Assembly: GCA_964553745.1 (NCBI GenBank)
Contig: CAZKLD010000012.1
Span: 1-51,695, forward strand
Length of the DNA stretch: 51,695 nucleotides
Direction of reading: 5' to 3'
Source of the DNA: STC-113 sp964553745
GTDB lineage: Bacteria; Patescibacteriota; Gracilibacteria; BD1-5; UBA2023
In this document: one piece after another, positions 32,538-42,494 of the stretch
Numbering within the stretch: position 1 is the stretch's first letter
Layout: each line of letters begins with the position of its first letter
Program-made: the position numbers and the translations under genes
The notes under the pieces: model-generated
Databases searched by the model: none
Seen by the model: the letters and a program-made list of their open reading frames with translations, nothing else
Told to the model about the DNA's origin: nothing

Positions 32538-32568
32538 AAAAATCCTTTCCCATTCGGAAAGGATTTTT
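32538..32568. terminator. Terminator after FISUMP-like pilin fusion 1
   Basis: AAAAATCCTTTCC-CATTC-GGAAAGGATTTTT, 30 bp downstream of the leftward stop at 32598. Confidence 0.88.
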
Positions 32569-32597
32569 AGTGCTTTTACATATCCACTTAGGAGAAA

Positions 32598-34409
32598 TTA
32601 ATCTTTTATGCATCGGACTGACCATCCTGTTGCCTTATTGTTATGACTCCTATATGATTTTGTCGAATTTCATTTATCAAAATATGCAAGCCATATCTGA
32701 CTACGGTCAATAATAGAATAATCCAATGAAGTGATGACATATTCATAAATGCCGTTGTTTACATAATATCCGCCAGAATCTGCAACTCTGCAACCCATAT
32801 AGGAGCTATGCCATCAGGCTATATTTCATGCCCATACATCTATTGATGTAGGCCAATAAGAATTTGATGCCGAAGTGATTTCTGACGATTTTGGGATATG
32901 CCATCCAGACGGACAGATTCATCGGACTGTAAGATTTGAATCCAAGCTTCAAGTCATTCAGGTTGCAGCGGACCATTGATATAGATATCAGCCGGAAGAC
33001 ACGAGTGAACAATTAGAATTATTACTTGAATTAACTCAAGGGCATGCATAATATCACATATCATTTATCGACCATGAATTTGATCATTTATATCAAGTTG
33101 CAAGAGGATATGCGAGATTTTCATTGAACCACCATTTTCATTCTATCTTCAAAAGATTATATTTTCTATCTGACACAGCTCAAGTTCATTGCATTTCGTA
33201 TGTTCGCAAATCATCACAAACCGACGTAGTTCAGTTTGCTCAAATTGAATTATCGACTCAAGTACAATCTCATCATCATGAAACAGACCATGCCGGTGAA
33301 AGTACGCTAAATATTACAGGATTTGAATCTTCACAATCTCCTCACACCGGAGTTATGTTCGTGGTTCATGCGGAAACAGCAGTTATAGTAGTTCATGCGA
33401 CTGTCGCAACGGAAGTGTTCGAGCTCGTGTAGCCCGTAGGGGCAGAGGTACAATTATTTGTTATTGAACCTGTTGCTCAGACTTGGAGAGATGCCTGTCA
33501 TAGAGTGAAGGTGGTCGGCGCGGGAGGGTTCTGGGATCATCCGCCGCCTCATGAAGGCACGGTTCATCATAGGACATTAGCGACCAATCAGACTCACAGA
33601 TTGGCAAGAGCCGTGTCATCCGCAGATTCGAGCTGCAGGACCATGAGCGTATTGACATTTGATCCGGAATAGGCTGTCTGCATCGTCTGCATCAGATCAA
33701 GGATGTCATCTGAAGAAAGATTGCTTCATCATGTAGAGTAGACCATCGCAGAATTGAAGTTCGCGAAAGTATTGTCTCATGGCAGGATTATGGTTCAGGA
33801 ACTGAAGGAGCTGTCATATATGAGGCTAGGTGAATTCGAAGTGTTGATTCAGAAAAGGGTAGGCGTCGGAACATAGAAATATGTGCTTCAGGTGAACACC
33901 TTGAGGAGGACTCAATTATAGTTTCAGGTTATGTAAACGTTGACTCAGGTTCATCAGAGAGCGAAGCCCTGAGTGATTGTGCTGAAGGGATTGAAGCTCT
34001 TCTCGAAGGCTACCGGGCTTTCGAAATTTCAGGCGACCTGGTATTCCCTCTTGTTGGTCGCAACGGAATAATCGTACTCCGATCATTTGAGGGGATCGGT
34101 TACTTTCTTGGAAAGGGTCTTCTGGATGAGCTTATATGCGGTATCTCACATGGTTCATTGGTTCCATATCGCTCACCCGGAATAGACTATAGGGGTGGGA
34201 TAGTCCGGCTTAGGATAAGATCATCCTGTTATATTGAAGAGCTCTAGCGACTTCTTGATTCAGGCGAGATCGGCCAGCCTGGTAGAATCCCTTGCATTGC
34301 CTGATTGGGAAGAGAATGAGAGGAAAGCTATGGTCGCGAGTATGGCCAAGATGACTATGACCACGATTAGCTCTACGAGCGTGAAAGCTCTGGTTTTTGC
34401 ATTGTTCAT
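32598..34409 (-). CDS. Prepilin-like protein with FISUMP-type C domain, copy 1 (603 aa)
   Basis: Starts MNNAKTRAFTLVELIVVIVI: short basic leader, then a pilin helix with Glu5. A pseudopilin-like domain (to residue ~200) and a Thr/Ser-rich linker lead to a C-terminal Fib_succ_major (FISUMP) domain: KWWFNENLAY, YQWSAATGM, ICPSGWHIPKSSEI, and the terminal ATGWSVRCIKD. Such domains occur in large surface proteins of Bacteroidetes and Fibrobacteres and in CPR bacteria, role unknown. The leader residue at -1 is Ala. It has its own downstream terminator; the first ~200 codons and the start region are identical in DNA to the next gene. Confidence 0.88.
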
Positions 34410-34416
34410 AGTAAAA
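33814..34416. repeat. ~603-bp block identical to 35857-36459 (copy A)
   Basis: Covers the start codon and first ~198 codons of the FISUMP-like pilin fusion 1. I found no mismatch to copy B across this block. Just inside the gene at 33783 and 33813 single differences appear, then divergence grows toward the C domain. Confidence 0.9.
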
Positions 34417-34475
34417 AATATAATATACTAAAACAAGAGGATTATAGCCTATATAATTTCAAGTGTAAAGGGGAA

Positions 34476-34520
34476 TTTTAAAATAATCCCTTCCGAATAA
34501 CGGAAGGGATTATTTTAAAA
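34476..34520. terminator. Long A/T-flanked hairpin terminator
   Basis: Stem of about 20 bp (TTTTAAAATAATCCCTTCCG and its complement) with a five-base loop, between two FISUMP-like genes; downstream of the stop at 34530. Confidence 0.9.
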
Positions 34521-34529
34521 TTGATTAGA

Positions 34530-36452
34530 TTAGTTTTTGACGCATCGGACACTGAAACCGTCACCTCTGTATATGCAATTGGAAACTGTGATAGTTGAAT
34601 CTATGCCCGTATAACATGAATTTCCAAGATATGGACTGCTTGTCCAATAATAACCTATAGATCAAGCAGCAGCAACTGTCGTTCAATCATTATAACCCTT
34701 GCTTCATGCAAAAGGAAGTTTCAATAAATTGCTCATACCGCTATTTGTCGAAGACCATCATCAAGATGCTTTTATCGCTTGGAATTCAAGATATGTGGGC
34801 ACATGATAACCTGTCGCACATGGTCATTGCATTTTTGCCTTATTGGTGCTATCAACACTTAGGTATGTATCTGTGAGGTAATTGGTTACTCACCAATCGT
34901 TCGCGCTTCATCAATTGGTTCAGCCGGGAGATTTCCAATCGTTTCAGTATGAAACGTTTCAATTTATCCAAGAATTATCGCTTTTTCAAAATTGTATGTA
35001 CGATCAGTATGAAGCTGCGCCGGTTCATGATACTGAAGTTCATACATTACAAGCAGCTAATACATATCATGCCCCATTTCAAGAACATAATACTATATCA
35101 GGAGAATTACATGAGCCATACGTTGTTGATGCTGTTTTTATCTGTCAGGCAGCAGTACATGAAACAAATGGATTAGAAACTGTGCTGCATCAGTTTCAGG
35201 TATATCAATTAAGGCAAACATACGAGCAGGCTGCTGTTCATGCCGCATCATATATCCAGGCCTGATTGGAAGATGAGGGAGCCCCTACATTCAATGCTCA
35301 TATATATGAGAAATTCGGATCGGTCGCACATGAAGTCGGCAAAGCTGTAACAGTGATAGTCTTCGCAGATGAATCTGCACAATTTCAACCCTGAGGTGTT
35401 ATATTTGTGGTTCATGCGGACACTGCCGTGATGACGGTTCATGCGACGGTGGCGACCGCGGTGTTGGAGCTGGTATAGCCTGTGGGTGCAGTCAAACAAT
35501 CATTTGTAATTGAAGTGGTCGCTCAAACTTGTATGGATGATTGGCCTAATGAAAATGTTGCCGTTGCGGGAGGGTTCTGGCTTCAGCCGCCTCCTGAAGG
35601 CACGGTTCATCATAGGACATTAGCGACCAATCAGACTCATAGATTGGCAAGAGCTGTGTCATCCGCAGATTCGAGCTGAAGTATCACTGCAGTATTCACA
35701 TTTGAACCGGTATATGCGTCTCTCATCATCTGCATGAGATCGAGTATGTCAGCGGCGGAAAGGCTGCTTCATGTTGTAGAGTAGACCATCGCAGAATTGA
35801 AGTTCGCGAAAGTATTGTCTCATGGTAGGATTATGGTTCAGGAACTGAAGGAGCTATCATATATGAGGCTAGGTGAATTCGAAGTGTTGATTCAGAAAAG
35901 GGTAGGCGTCGGAACATAGAAATATGTGCTTCAGGTGAACACCTTGAGGAGGACTCAATTATAGTTTCAGGTTATGTAAACGTTGACTCAGGTTCATCAG
36001 AGAGCGAAGCCCTGAGTGATTGTGCTGAAGGGATTGAAGCTCTTCTCGAAGGCTACCGGGCTTTCGAAATTTCAGGCGACCTGGTATTCCCTCTTGTTGG
36101 TCGCAACGGAATAATCGTACTCCGATCATTTGAGGGGATCGGTTACTTTCTTGGAAAGGGTCTTCTGGATGAGCTTATATGCGGTATCTCACATGGTTCA
36201 TTGGTTCCATATCGCTCACCCGGAATAGACTATAGGGGTGGGATAGTCCGGCTTAGGATAAGATCATCCTGTTATATTGAAGAGCTCTAGCGACTTCTTG
36301 ATTCAGGCGAGATCGGCCAGCCTGGTAGAATCCCTTGCATTGCCTGATTGGGAAGAGAATGAGAGGAAAGCTATGGTCGCGAGTATGGCCAAGATGACTA
36401 TGACCACGATTAGCTCTACGAGCGTGAAAGCTCTGGTTTTTGCATTGTTCAT
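34530..36452 (-). CDS. Prepilin-like protein with FISUMP/DUF1566-like C domain, copy 2 (640 aa)
   Basis: Paralogue of the previous gene with the same leader and the same Ala at position -1 of the pilin motif. The pseudopilin part is identical, the linker is similar (TSSNTAVATVAGTVITAVSA), and the C-terminal ~280 residues differ. They are Cys-rich (AWIYDAAGTAACSYVCL, CTAAGQ) and end in the motif set of FISUMP/DUF1566 proteins: CATGYHVPTYLEFQAI, GYYWTSSPYLGNS and GFSVRCVKN. The constant N and variable C parts suggest a shared assembly pathway carrying alternative ectodomains. Confidence 0.87.
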
Positions 36453-36459
36453 AGTAAAA
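35857..36459. repeat. ~603-bp block identical to 33814-34416 (copy B)
   Basis: Second copy, offset 2043 bp, same orientation. Identity starts just upstream of the ATG (GTAAAAA, where the copies differ by one A) and spans the leader and pilin domain. Confidence 0.9.
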
Positions 36460-36527
36460 ATATAATATACTAAAACAAGAGAATTATAGCGTAATTTTTA
36501 TTTGTTGTAAAGAGTGATATTCAATAA

Positions 36528-36558
36528 AAAAACCCTTTCCGTTACGGAAAGGGTTTTT
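36528..36558. terminator. Bidirectional terminator after gatA
   Basis: AAAAACCCTTTCC-GTTAC-GGAAAGGGTTTTT, only 5 bp from the gatA stop and upstream of the FISUMP-like gene promoter region. Confidence 0.88.
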
Positions 36559-36562
36559 GCTC

Positions 36563-38017
36563 TTAAAATACTTTTGGCTTTTTTGAATCGATATAGCTTT
36601 TTAATTTCTTCTCGATGACATTTGCGACTTCGAAGACTTTCTCTTCTCACATTTTAGGTCATAGGATTTGCATTCATACTGGCAAATCCACATCTTCTCA
36701 ATCTTCTGGCTTAGCATATCCGACTGGAATAGAGATTCCAGGCAAATGGGCAAGGCTTCAATTGACTGTGAATATATCTGCCAGATACATCTTCAGCGGG
36801 TCATCGGCTTTCTCTCATATTTTCCAAGCCACTGATGGTGCTGTCGGAGTTATTATGACGTCTACTTTTTTGAAGGCTTCGTCAAAATCCTTATTTATAA
36901 GCTTCCTTACGAGAGCCGCTTTCTTGTAATATGCATCATAGAACCCGGAACTCAGAACGAAGCTTCCGAGCATTATCCTGCGTTGAGCCTCTTTTCAGAA
37001 TCATTCTCACCTGTTTTTTTTGAGGAGCTCATTTATATCAAGTCAGGTATCGTTTGCATAACCGTATCTCACGCCATCGTATCTGGAAAGGTTAGTCGAG
37101 ACTTCGGCCGGCATTACGATATAATAGACTGCAAGTCAGAATTCTGTATGCGGAAGGCTTATATCGACTATTTCCGCTCACAATTCCTTCATTTCTCAGA
37201 TTGCTTTTTCCATCTCGCGCTTTACTCATTCTTCTATTCAATCTATGAAATATTCTTTCGGAACTCACACCCTTACTCACTTCAGATCTTCTTTTTTCCA
37301 AATTTCAGGATTTATGGCATTCGGAGAACTGAGGCTGGTCGAATCTTTCTCATCGTGGGAGCTCATAATCCCATAAAGGATTGCAGCGTCTTCTACAGTC
37401 TTGGTAAAAGTCCCTGGAGTGTCAAGGCTAGATGCCATCGCAATTATTCAAAAACGTGAATTTCTTCAATAAGTCGGTTTGAATCAGACCACTCAGCACA
37501 TGCTCGCAGGCTGACGTATGCTTCATCCCGTATCAGTACCGAGAGAGGCAGGAACCATTCCAGAGGCCACTGCAGCGGCGCTTCAGGAGCTTGATCAACC
37601 AGGAATCCTTGTCGGATCCCAAGGATTTTTTGTTATCCTCAATGCAGAATTCTCTCAGCTTCACCCCATCGCGAATTCATCGAGGTTCAATTTTCATATC
37701 GAAGACATTCATGCACAGATAAGATTGTCTATGACTGTCGAATTATAAGGAGGCACGAAATTCTCCAGCATTTTCGAAGATGCTGTTGTCCTGATTCATT
37801 TTTCGCAAAAAAGATCTTTGACTCAAATCGGAGCCCCAGCCAATTCGCTTGTAGCAGAAACATCGTTGCATTCCCTATTTATAGTATTGAATGCTTCTAT
37901 CTGAGGATTGACCTCATCTATCCTTCCTAGAAAATATCTGTAAACTTCATTCTGTGTGGTGGTGCCATCTTTTATTTTTGCAATTATCTCCTTGAGGCTT
38001 AAATCTTTGAATTCCAT
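36563..38017 (-). CDS. gatA: Asp/Glu-tRNA amidotransferase subunit A
   Basis: A 484-residue amidase-signature enzyme. Catalytic Lys67 lies in GAPIGVKDLFC; the amidase signature appears as GGSSSGAAAVASGMVPASLGT (residues ~140-160) with cis-Ser and Ser nucleophile; later landmarks are SSLDTPGTFTKTVEDAA, GVRVGVPKEYF and LPGISIPVG. It liberates ammonia from glutamine for conversion of Glu-tRNA(Gln)/Asp-tRNA(Asn). GatB and GatC are not in the window. Many TGA glycines fall in the signature sequence, so an unrecoded reading would look like a pseudogene. Monocistronic here with its own terminator. Confidence 0.96.
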
Positions 38018-38205
38018 AGAAAATGGTCGGGCTTAGTAATTAAAACAGGGGAAATTATATTTCAAAATCTTAAAATTGCTAATTTTTTCTTGCAAATGAT
38101 CTATTGGGCCGAAAATTGCACCGATGCAACTACGGAGCGATTATTTTCCGCTTGCTTATTTTAGAATTTTCATATCTTTATGGATATAGCATTTAATTAC
38201 AGAAA

Positions 38206-38973
38206 ATGAAATTCATAAGCTGGAACGTCAATTGAATAAGAGCAGCGATACAAAAAGGTTTTCTAGATTATATCAATAATGAAAAGCCCGATATCATAGC
38301 CCTTCAGGAAGTAAAAGCGACAGAAGATCAATTCCCCGCAAGGATGGATATGGAAATGATGTGATACTCGGTCTATTGGAATTCAGCCTCTAAAAACTGA
38401 TATTCATGAACTGCAGTATTCACAAAAGAAAAACCCCTGAGCGTCTCTTATTGATTATGAATGGAGGAGCATGATAACGAATGAAGGATCATAACTGTAG
38501 AGTACGAGAAATTCTATTTCGTTACCGTATATACCCCGAATTCAAAAAGAGAATTGGAGAGGCTTGAATACAGGCAATTATGGGATTCATTGTTTCTGGA
38601 TCACATGAGAAGGCTTGAGGCCATAAAGCCTATCTTCGTATGTTGAGATCTGAATGTCGCACACAAAGAAATCGACCTGACAAACCCTAAGCCGAACAGA
38701 TGAAATGCATGATTCACAGATGAAGAGAGGATGGGTTTCCAGAAATTCTTGGACGCAGGATTCATCGATACGTTCAGATTCTTCTATCCCGATAAGGCAG
38801 GAGAATACAGCTGGTGGAGCAACTTCGCGAATGCCCGCAGCAGGAACATTGGTTGGCGCATCGATTACTTCCTTGCTTCTTGAATCCTGAAAGAGAATCT
38901 CAAAAACGCGTTCATCATGCAACAGACCCTTGGATCAGACCATTGTCCGGTTTGAATTGAAGTAGAAATCTAA
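38206..38973 (+). CDS. xthA: Exodeoxyribonuclease III
   Basis: A 255-residue AP endonuclease/3'-5' exonuclease of the EEP family. MKFISWNVNGIRAA at the start carries the metal-binding Asn; ALQEVKA has the catalytic Glu; then YTPNSKRE, VCGDLNVAH with Asp and Asn, AGFIDTFR, YSWWSNFANARSRNIGWRID and GSDHCPV with the terminal Asp-His pair. Gly10 in WNVNG and the glycine of GDLN are TGA. Works in base-excision repair, complementing Mpg and UvrC in the window. No Shine-Dalgarno is visible. Its stop (TAA) abuts the stop of the convergent regulator gene. Confidence 0.97.
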
Positions 38974-39741
38974 TTATTTCAGCAATCTGCTGACATCCAG
39001 TCATCTGACTTTAGGCAATTTTGCATTCGGGATACTACCGAATGCATTTTCAAATAATTTTGTTATAACAATAGCTACAGTGTCCATGCTGAGTCATCTG
39101 TTGCGGAGATGCTTCAGATATTCTTTAGTCTCATTTTTATCTTCGGCAAGCGAAAATATCCTGAAGACAAAAATAGTGCGCTCCATGAGATTTCTGCAAG
39201 AAAGGAATTCGTTATAATCAAATCCGTTTTTTCATTTAAGTGCAGCATCTATTATTAAGCTTATTGCTTCCTGGATGGCGGCCGTCCTCTTGGTATTGTT
39301 CGGTATGACTTTTGCCCGGTTCTTCTTTTCGGTGACTTTTGTGATTTCATTATGCGGCCTGAGAGTCCATGAGAAGATATTTGTGAGCATATTGGTCAGG
39401 GTATTTCTAGGGATATTCACTCAGAACAGAGCCAGGCGTGATGAGATGTCCCTTATGGAAAGCTCTTCCTTGAAATAAAGGTGCATTATATAGACCACCG
39501 GATCGACAGAATGGCTGTATCTTTTGGACAAAGCTCCTTCCAATTGGATCATTCTTTCTTTGAGTCCTTTGTAATTGCCTTTTTTGACGTTATTCTGGAT
39601 ATATCTCTGCAGCTCGATCTTATCGGTTATCGCGTCCGGCTCACTGTCTTTGATTTCCCTGACAAAATGCCATCTTTCCTTAAAGACGAATGTCCTGACA
39701 ATATGTTCCCTCTTGTTGATTTCCTGTAAAATTGTTTTCAT
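38974..39741 (-). CDS. Putative DNA-binding regulator divergent from suf (255 aa)
   Basis: Unrecognised protein with a likely helix-turn-helix at residues ~92-125 (ELSIRDISSRLALFGVNIPR) followed by basic residues (TKVTEKKNRAKVIPNNTKR). The N-terminal 80 residues are charged helix; the C-terminal 80 contain hydrophobic helices that may dimerise. It has two Cys or fewer and no obvious Fe-S motif, so an IscR-like sensor is not apparent. It is transcribed divergently from sufC across a 136-bp region carrying a perfect palindrome on the suf -10 box and a further half-site near its own start. Role as suf regulator is inference from position. Confidence 0.7.
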
Positions 39742-39822
39742 GTTTTGAAGTTGTTTTATCTATTATATATATTTTCTTTGAATCGTCAAAATGTGATTTA
39801 ATGCCTTCATATGAAAATCATT

Positions 39823-39850
39823 TTGCATTATCGTCCGATCTGAATAAAAT
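39823..39850 (+). promoter_or_regulatory. suf promoter
   Basis: TTGCAT, 16 bp, TAAAAT. Predicted start near 39857, about 20 nt upstream of the sufC ATG. The -10 box overlaps the left arm of the palindrome at 39847. Confidence 0.55.
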
Positions 39851-39871
39851 GTGACCAATTTAGTCACATTT
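39847..39871. promoter_or_regulatory. Palindromic operator on the suf promoter
   Basis: AAATGTGAC-CAATTTA-GTCACATTT, a perfect 9-bp inverted repeat with 7-bp spacer spanning the -10 box and transcription start. A half-site, AAATGTGA, recurs at 39789-39796, nearer the divergent gene. The TGTGA-N9-TCACA spacing differs from the CRP/FNR consensus (N4-N6). Confidence 0.6.
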
Positions 39872-39877
39872 AATATT

Positions 39878-40663
39878 ATGCTTGAAATAAAGAACCTTAA
39901 GGTAGACATAAATAATAAGGATATCATAAACGGCATATCTTTGTCATTTTCAAAATGAAAGACATATTTCCTTTTGGGCAAGAACGGTTCATGAAAATCA
40001 TCTCTCGCATTCACTATCGCCTGACATCCGAAATACCGGGTTTCCTCTTGAGACATCGTGCTTTCCTGAAGGGTTATAACCAATGCCAAACCCGAGGAAA
40101 GGAGCAAAATGTGAATATTCCTCAGCTTCCAGAGCGTGCCCGAGATTAGATGAATAAAGCTTGGCGAATACTTAAGGACGATTTACAATTCTGCGCTCAC
40201 CAGCAAAAATCATGAAGCGAAATGACTCTCAAGCTTTCTGTTTAAGAGATTCATCACGAAATATTTAAACGAGCTATCGATAAGCGAGGCTTTTCTGGAA
40301 AGAGATCTTAATGTCGGGTTCAGCTGATGAGAGAAAAGGAAAATCGAGCTTCTCCAGATAAAGCTCCTTAATCCTGAATTCATAATATTGGATGAGATAG
40401 ATTCCGGCCTGGATATCGATGCATTCAAGATTGTTGCAAAAAACCTGTCAGAAATGAAGACGCCTGAAAATACCCTCATTTTCATCACCCACAATTTCAA
40501 TCTTCTAGATTATACTGCTGTCGATGAAGTATTCGTAATGGACAAGGGGGCACTCATCGACTCCTGAAAAATTGAGCTGATCGAAAACATAAAGAAGAAT
40601 TGATATTGCGGATATTGCCACGACCAAACAGAGAATTGCGACACAGAAACCAAGTGCGCCTAA
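39878..40663 (+). CDS. sufC: Fe-S cluster assembly ATPase SufC with Cys-rich tail
   Basis: ABC-type ATPase of the SufBC(D) scaffold. Walker A GKNGSGKSS (residues 34-42), Q-loop LSFQSVPEI, signature FSGGEKRKIELLQ, Walker B FIILDEIDSGLD and switch His in FITHNF. About 240 residues match SufC; the end adds a short tail with five cysteines (YCGYCHDQTENCDTETKC), which SufC proteins normally lack. The tail could bind metal or an Fe-S cluster. Glycines in Walker A and in the signature are TGA. It opens the suf cluster; a 219-bp gap separates it from sufB. Confidence 0.95.
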
Positions 40664-40882
40664 TTCTATATTACGCGCTTGAAAAGGCAATCCCCGCCCC
40701 GTCCGATGTCATTCCGGGTTTGAACTGGACTCTATGTAATGAGATTGAGCCTTTTAATTCGTAGGAGCCAATTTGACAGATTCCTGGTCGGAGCTAGGAA
40801 TGACAATAAAAATAGAGTGGCAAAAAACAGGAATGACAGGACATAGGAATGGCTATAGAAAAAATTTAAATTAAAATCATTA
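40664..40882. other. Non-coding spacer between sufC and sufB with inverted repeats
   Basis: No frame is convincing. It holds an imperfect long-range hairpin (GAAAAGGCAATC near 40678 with GATTGAGCCTTTT near 40749) and complementary GTCATTCC / GGAATGAC elements near 40708, 40795 and 40826. A weak promoter-like TTGACA at 40777 could drive sufB. This may be an old mobile-element remnant or a structured leader. Confidence 0.4.
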
Positions 40883-42256
40883 ATGGATTACTCTGAAATA
40901 CTAGACATAAAAGAAGACCTGAATTACAAGAACCTGACTTCATGATTGACTCCTGAGGTTATTTCACTCATATCAGAGTCAAACGATGATCCGTCATGGA
41001 TGAGGGAAATGAGGCTTGACGCACTTGAAAAATTCCTAAAAAAACCCTTACCTGGATGGTGACCTGATCTGTCATGACTTAATCTGGATAATATCCATTA
41101 TTTCGCCAAAGCAGAAGACATATGAAAAAACGCCACAAGCTGGGATGATGTGCCGGAAAATATAAAAAACACTTTCGATAGGCTCGGGATACCTGAAGCC
41201 GAGAAGAAGATGCTGGCTTGAGTATGAGCACAATTCGACAGTGAAGTCGTGTATCATTCGCTCAAAAAAGAGCTAGTTGAAGCCGGGATAATATTCAAGG
41301 ATATGAGCGTAGCCTGCAAAGAGCATCCAGATCTGTTGAGGAAATATTTCATGAAGGCGATTCCCGTAACTGACCATAAATTCTCCATGCTTCATGCTGC
41401 CGTCTGGAGCTGAGGGACATTCTTATATATCCCAAAATGAGTAAAGGTTTCTGAGCCTCTGCAGGCATATTTCAGGATGAATGTGAGGGCCGGATGACAA
41501 TTCGAGCACACGATAATAGTGCTGGAAGATGAGGCCGAAGCTCATTACATAGAGTGATGCAGCGCACCGAAATATTGAACTTCCGCACTCCATGCCGGAT
41601 GCGTCGAGATATATGTCGGGAAAAAAGCTCGCCTCAGATATTCTTCTGTAGAGAACTGGAGCATCGACACTTATAACCTCAATACCAAAAGAGCGATAGT
41701 CGAAGAGAATTGACACATAGCCTGGGTCGGCGGAAACATGTGAGCCTGAGTGACCATGCTTTATCCATGCTCAGTATTGGTTGGAAATTGAAGCTCCGCA
41801 AGCCATATATGAATCGCATTCGCAAACGAGTGACAGATTATCGATGCCGGAGCCAAAGTCATTCATATCTGAGAGAACACATCATCCAAAGTCGTAGCAA
41901 AATCACTCTCCAAGGCGGGATGAGTCTCGACTTACAGATGATTCCTGGATATACGCAAATCTGCCCATAATTCAGTGGCAAGCATAGAATGCGATTGATT
42001 GATACTCGATTCCAGATCTGTTTCTGATGCCATCCCCTACATAAAACTCGAGAATACTTCGAGCATCGTGGCCCATGAGGCGAGCGCAGGGAAGATAAAT
42101 GAAGAATATCTTTTCTATCTCGAGAGCAGATGAATAGACAGGAAAGAAGCGGAGAATATGATAGTGAATTGATTCGTGAGCCCTGTCATAAAAGAGCTTC
42201 CGATGGAATATGCCGCTGAGATGAATGTGCTTATAAATATGGAAATGGAAAAATAA
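40883..42256 (+). CDS. sufB: Fe-S cluster scaffold SufB
   Basis: A 457-residue SufB. Family landmarks include MREMRLDALEKFLKKPLPGWG near the N terminus, the beta-helix core with FEHTIIVLEDEAEAHYIEGC, the Cys of EGCSAPKYGTSALHAGCVEI, AHNSVASIECDGLILDSRS and the C-terminal LFYLESRGIDRKEAENMIV. It forms the SufBC2D complex that builds Fe-S clusters using sulfur from SufS. TGA supplies many invariant glycines. The gene's TAA overlaps a bidirectional terminator, so sufD may need a separate promoter. Confidence 0.97.
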
Positions 42257-42280
42257 AAAGGGGTTATGCTAACCCCTTTT
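42256..42280. terminator. Bidirectional terminator between sufB and a small leftward gene
   Basis: AAAAGGGGTT-ATGCT-AACCCCTTTT; the stop codons of both convergent genes touch or lie in it. Confidence 0.85.
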
Positions 42281-42422
42281 GCTCCTCGATTTTCTGCGTA
42301 AATTTCCACGACCAGTAGTAGTTGAACAACTGGAATGCCGGGGAAAATCCGGGGAAAATCAAGAGTGTGTACGTACAAAAGACAATTGAGGCAATGAATG
42401 CCAGTGCAATGGCTTTTGCCAT
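42264..42422 (-). CDS. Small membrane-associated protein inserted antisense in the suf cluster (52 aa)
   Basis: MAKAIALAFIASIVFCTYTL begins a single hydrophobic helix, followed by an aromatic stretch (FNYYWSWKFTQK) and a charged end. The start is fixed by AAAGGGGGATATC-ATG and a promoter just upstream. Both glycines are GGN. It is oriented against sufB and sufD, and together with its promoter and terminator fills the gap between them. Unknown function; small predicted membrane peptides of this size may be toxins or regulators. Confidence 0.65.
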   Translation of the reverse strand: MAKAIALAFIASIVFCTYTLLIFPGFSPAFQLFNYYWSWKFTQKIEEQKGLA

Positions 42423-42465
42423 GATATCCCCCTTTCCCTTCTAAATTTGGTTAAAAGTTATTTTA

Positions 42466-42493
42466 AATCTAATTAATTTATTCAAATAGTCAA
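42466..42493 (-). promoter_or_regulatory. Promoter of the 52-aa cassette
   Basis: On the minus strand TTGACT, 16 bp, TAGATT, immediately in front of (and antisense to) the sufD ATG at 42495; leader about 35 nt. Confidence 0.5.
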
Positions 42494-42494
42494 T

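Noticed and set aside
39850..39868. CRP/FNR binding site in the suf promoter
   Set aside because: Half-sites TGTGA/TCACA are present but are spaced by 9 bases rather than the usual 4-6, and the longer 9-bp arms fit a different dimeric regulator.
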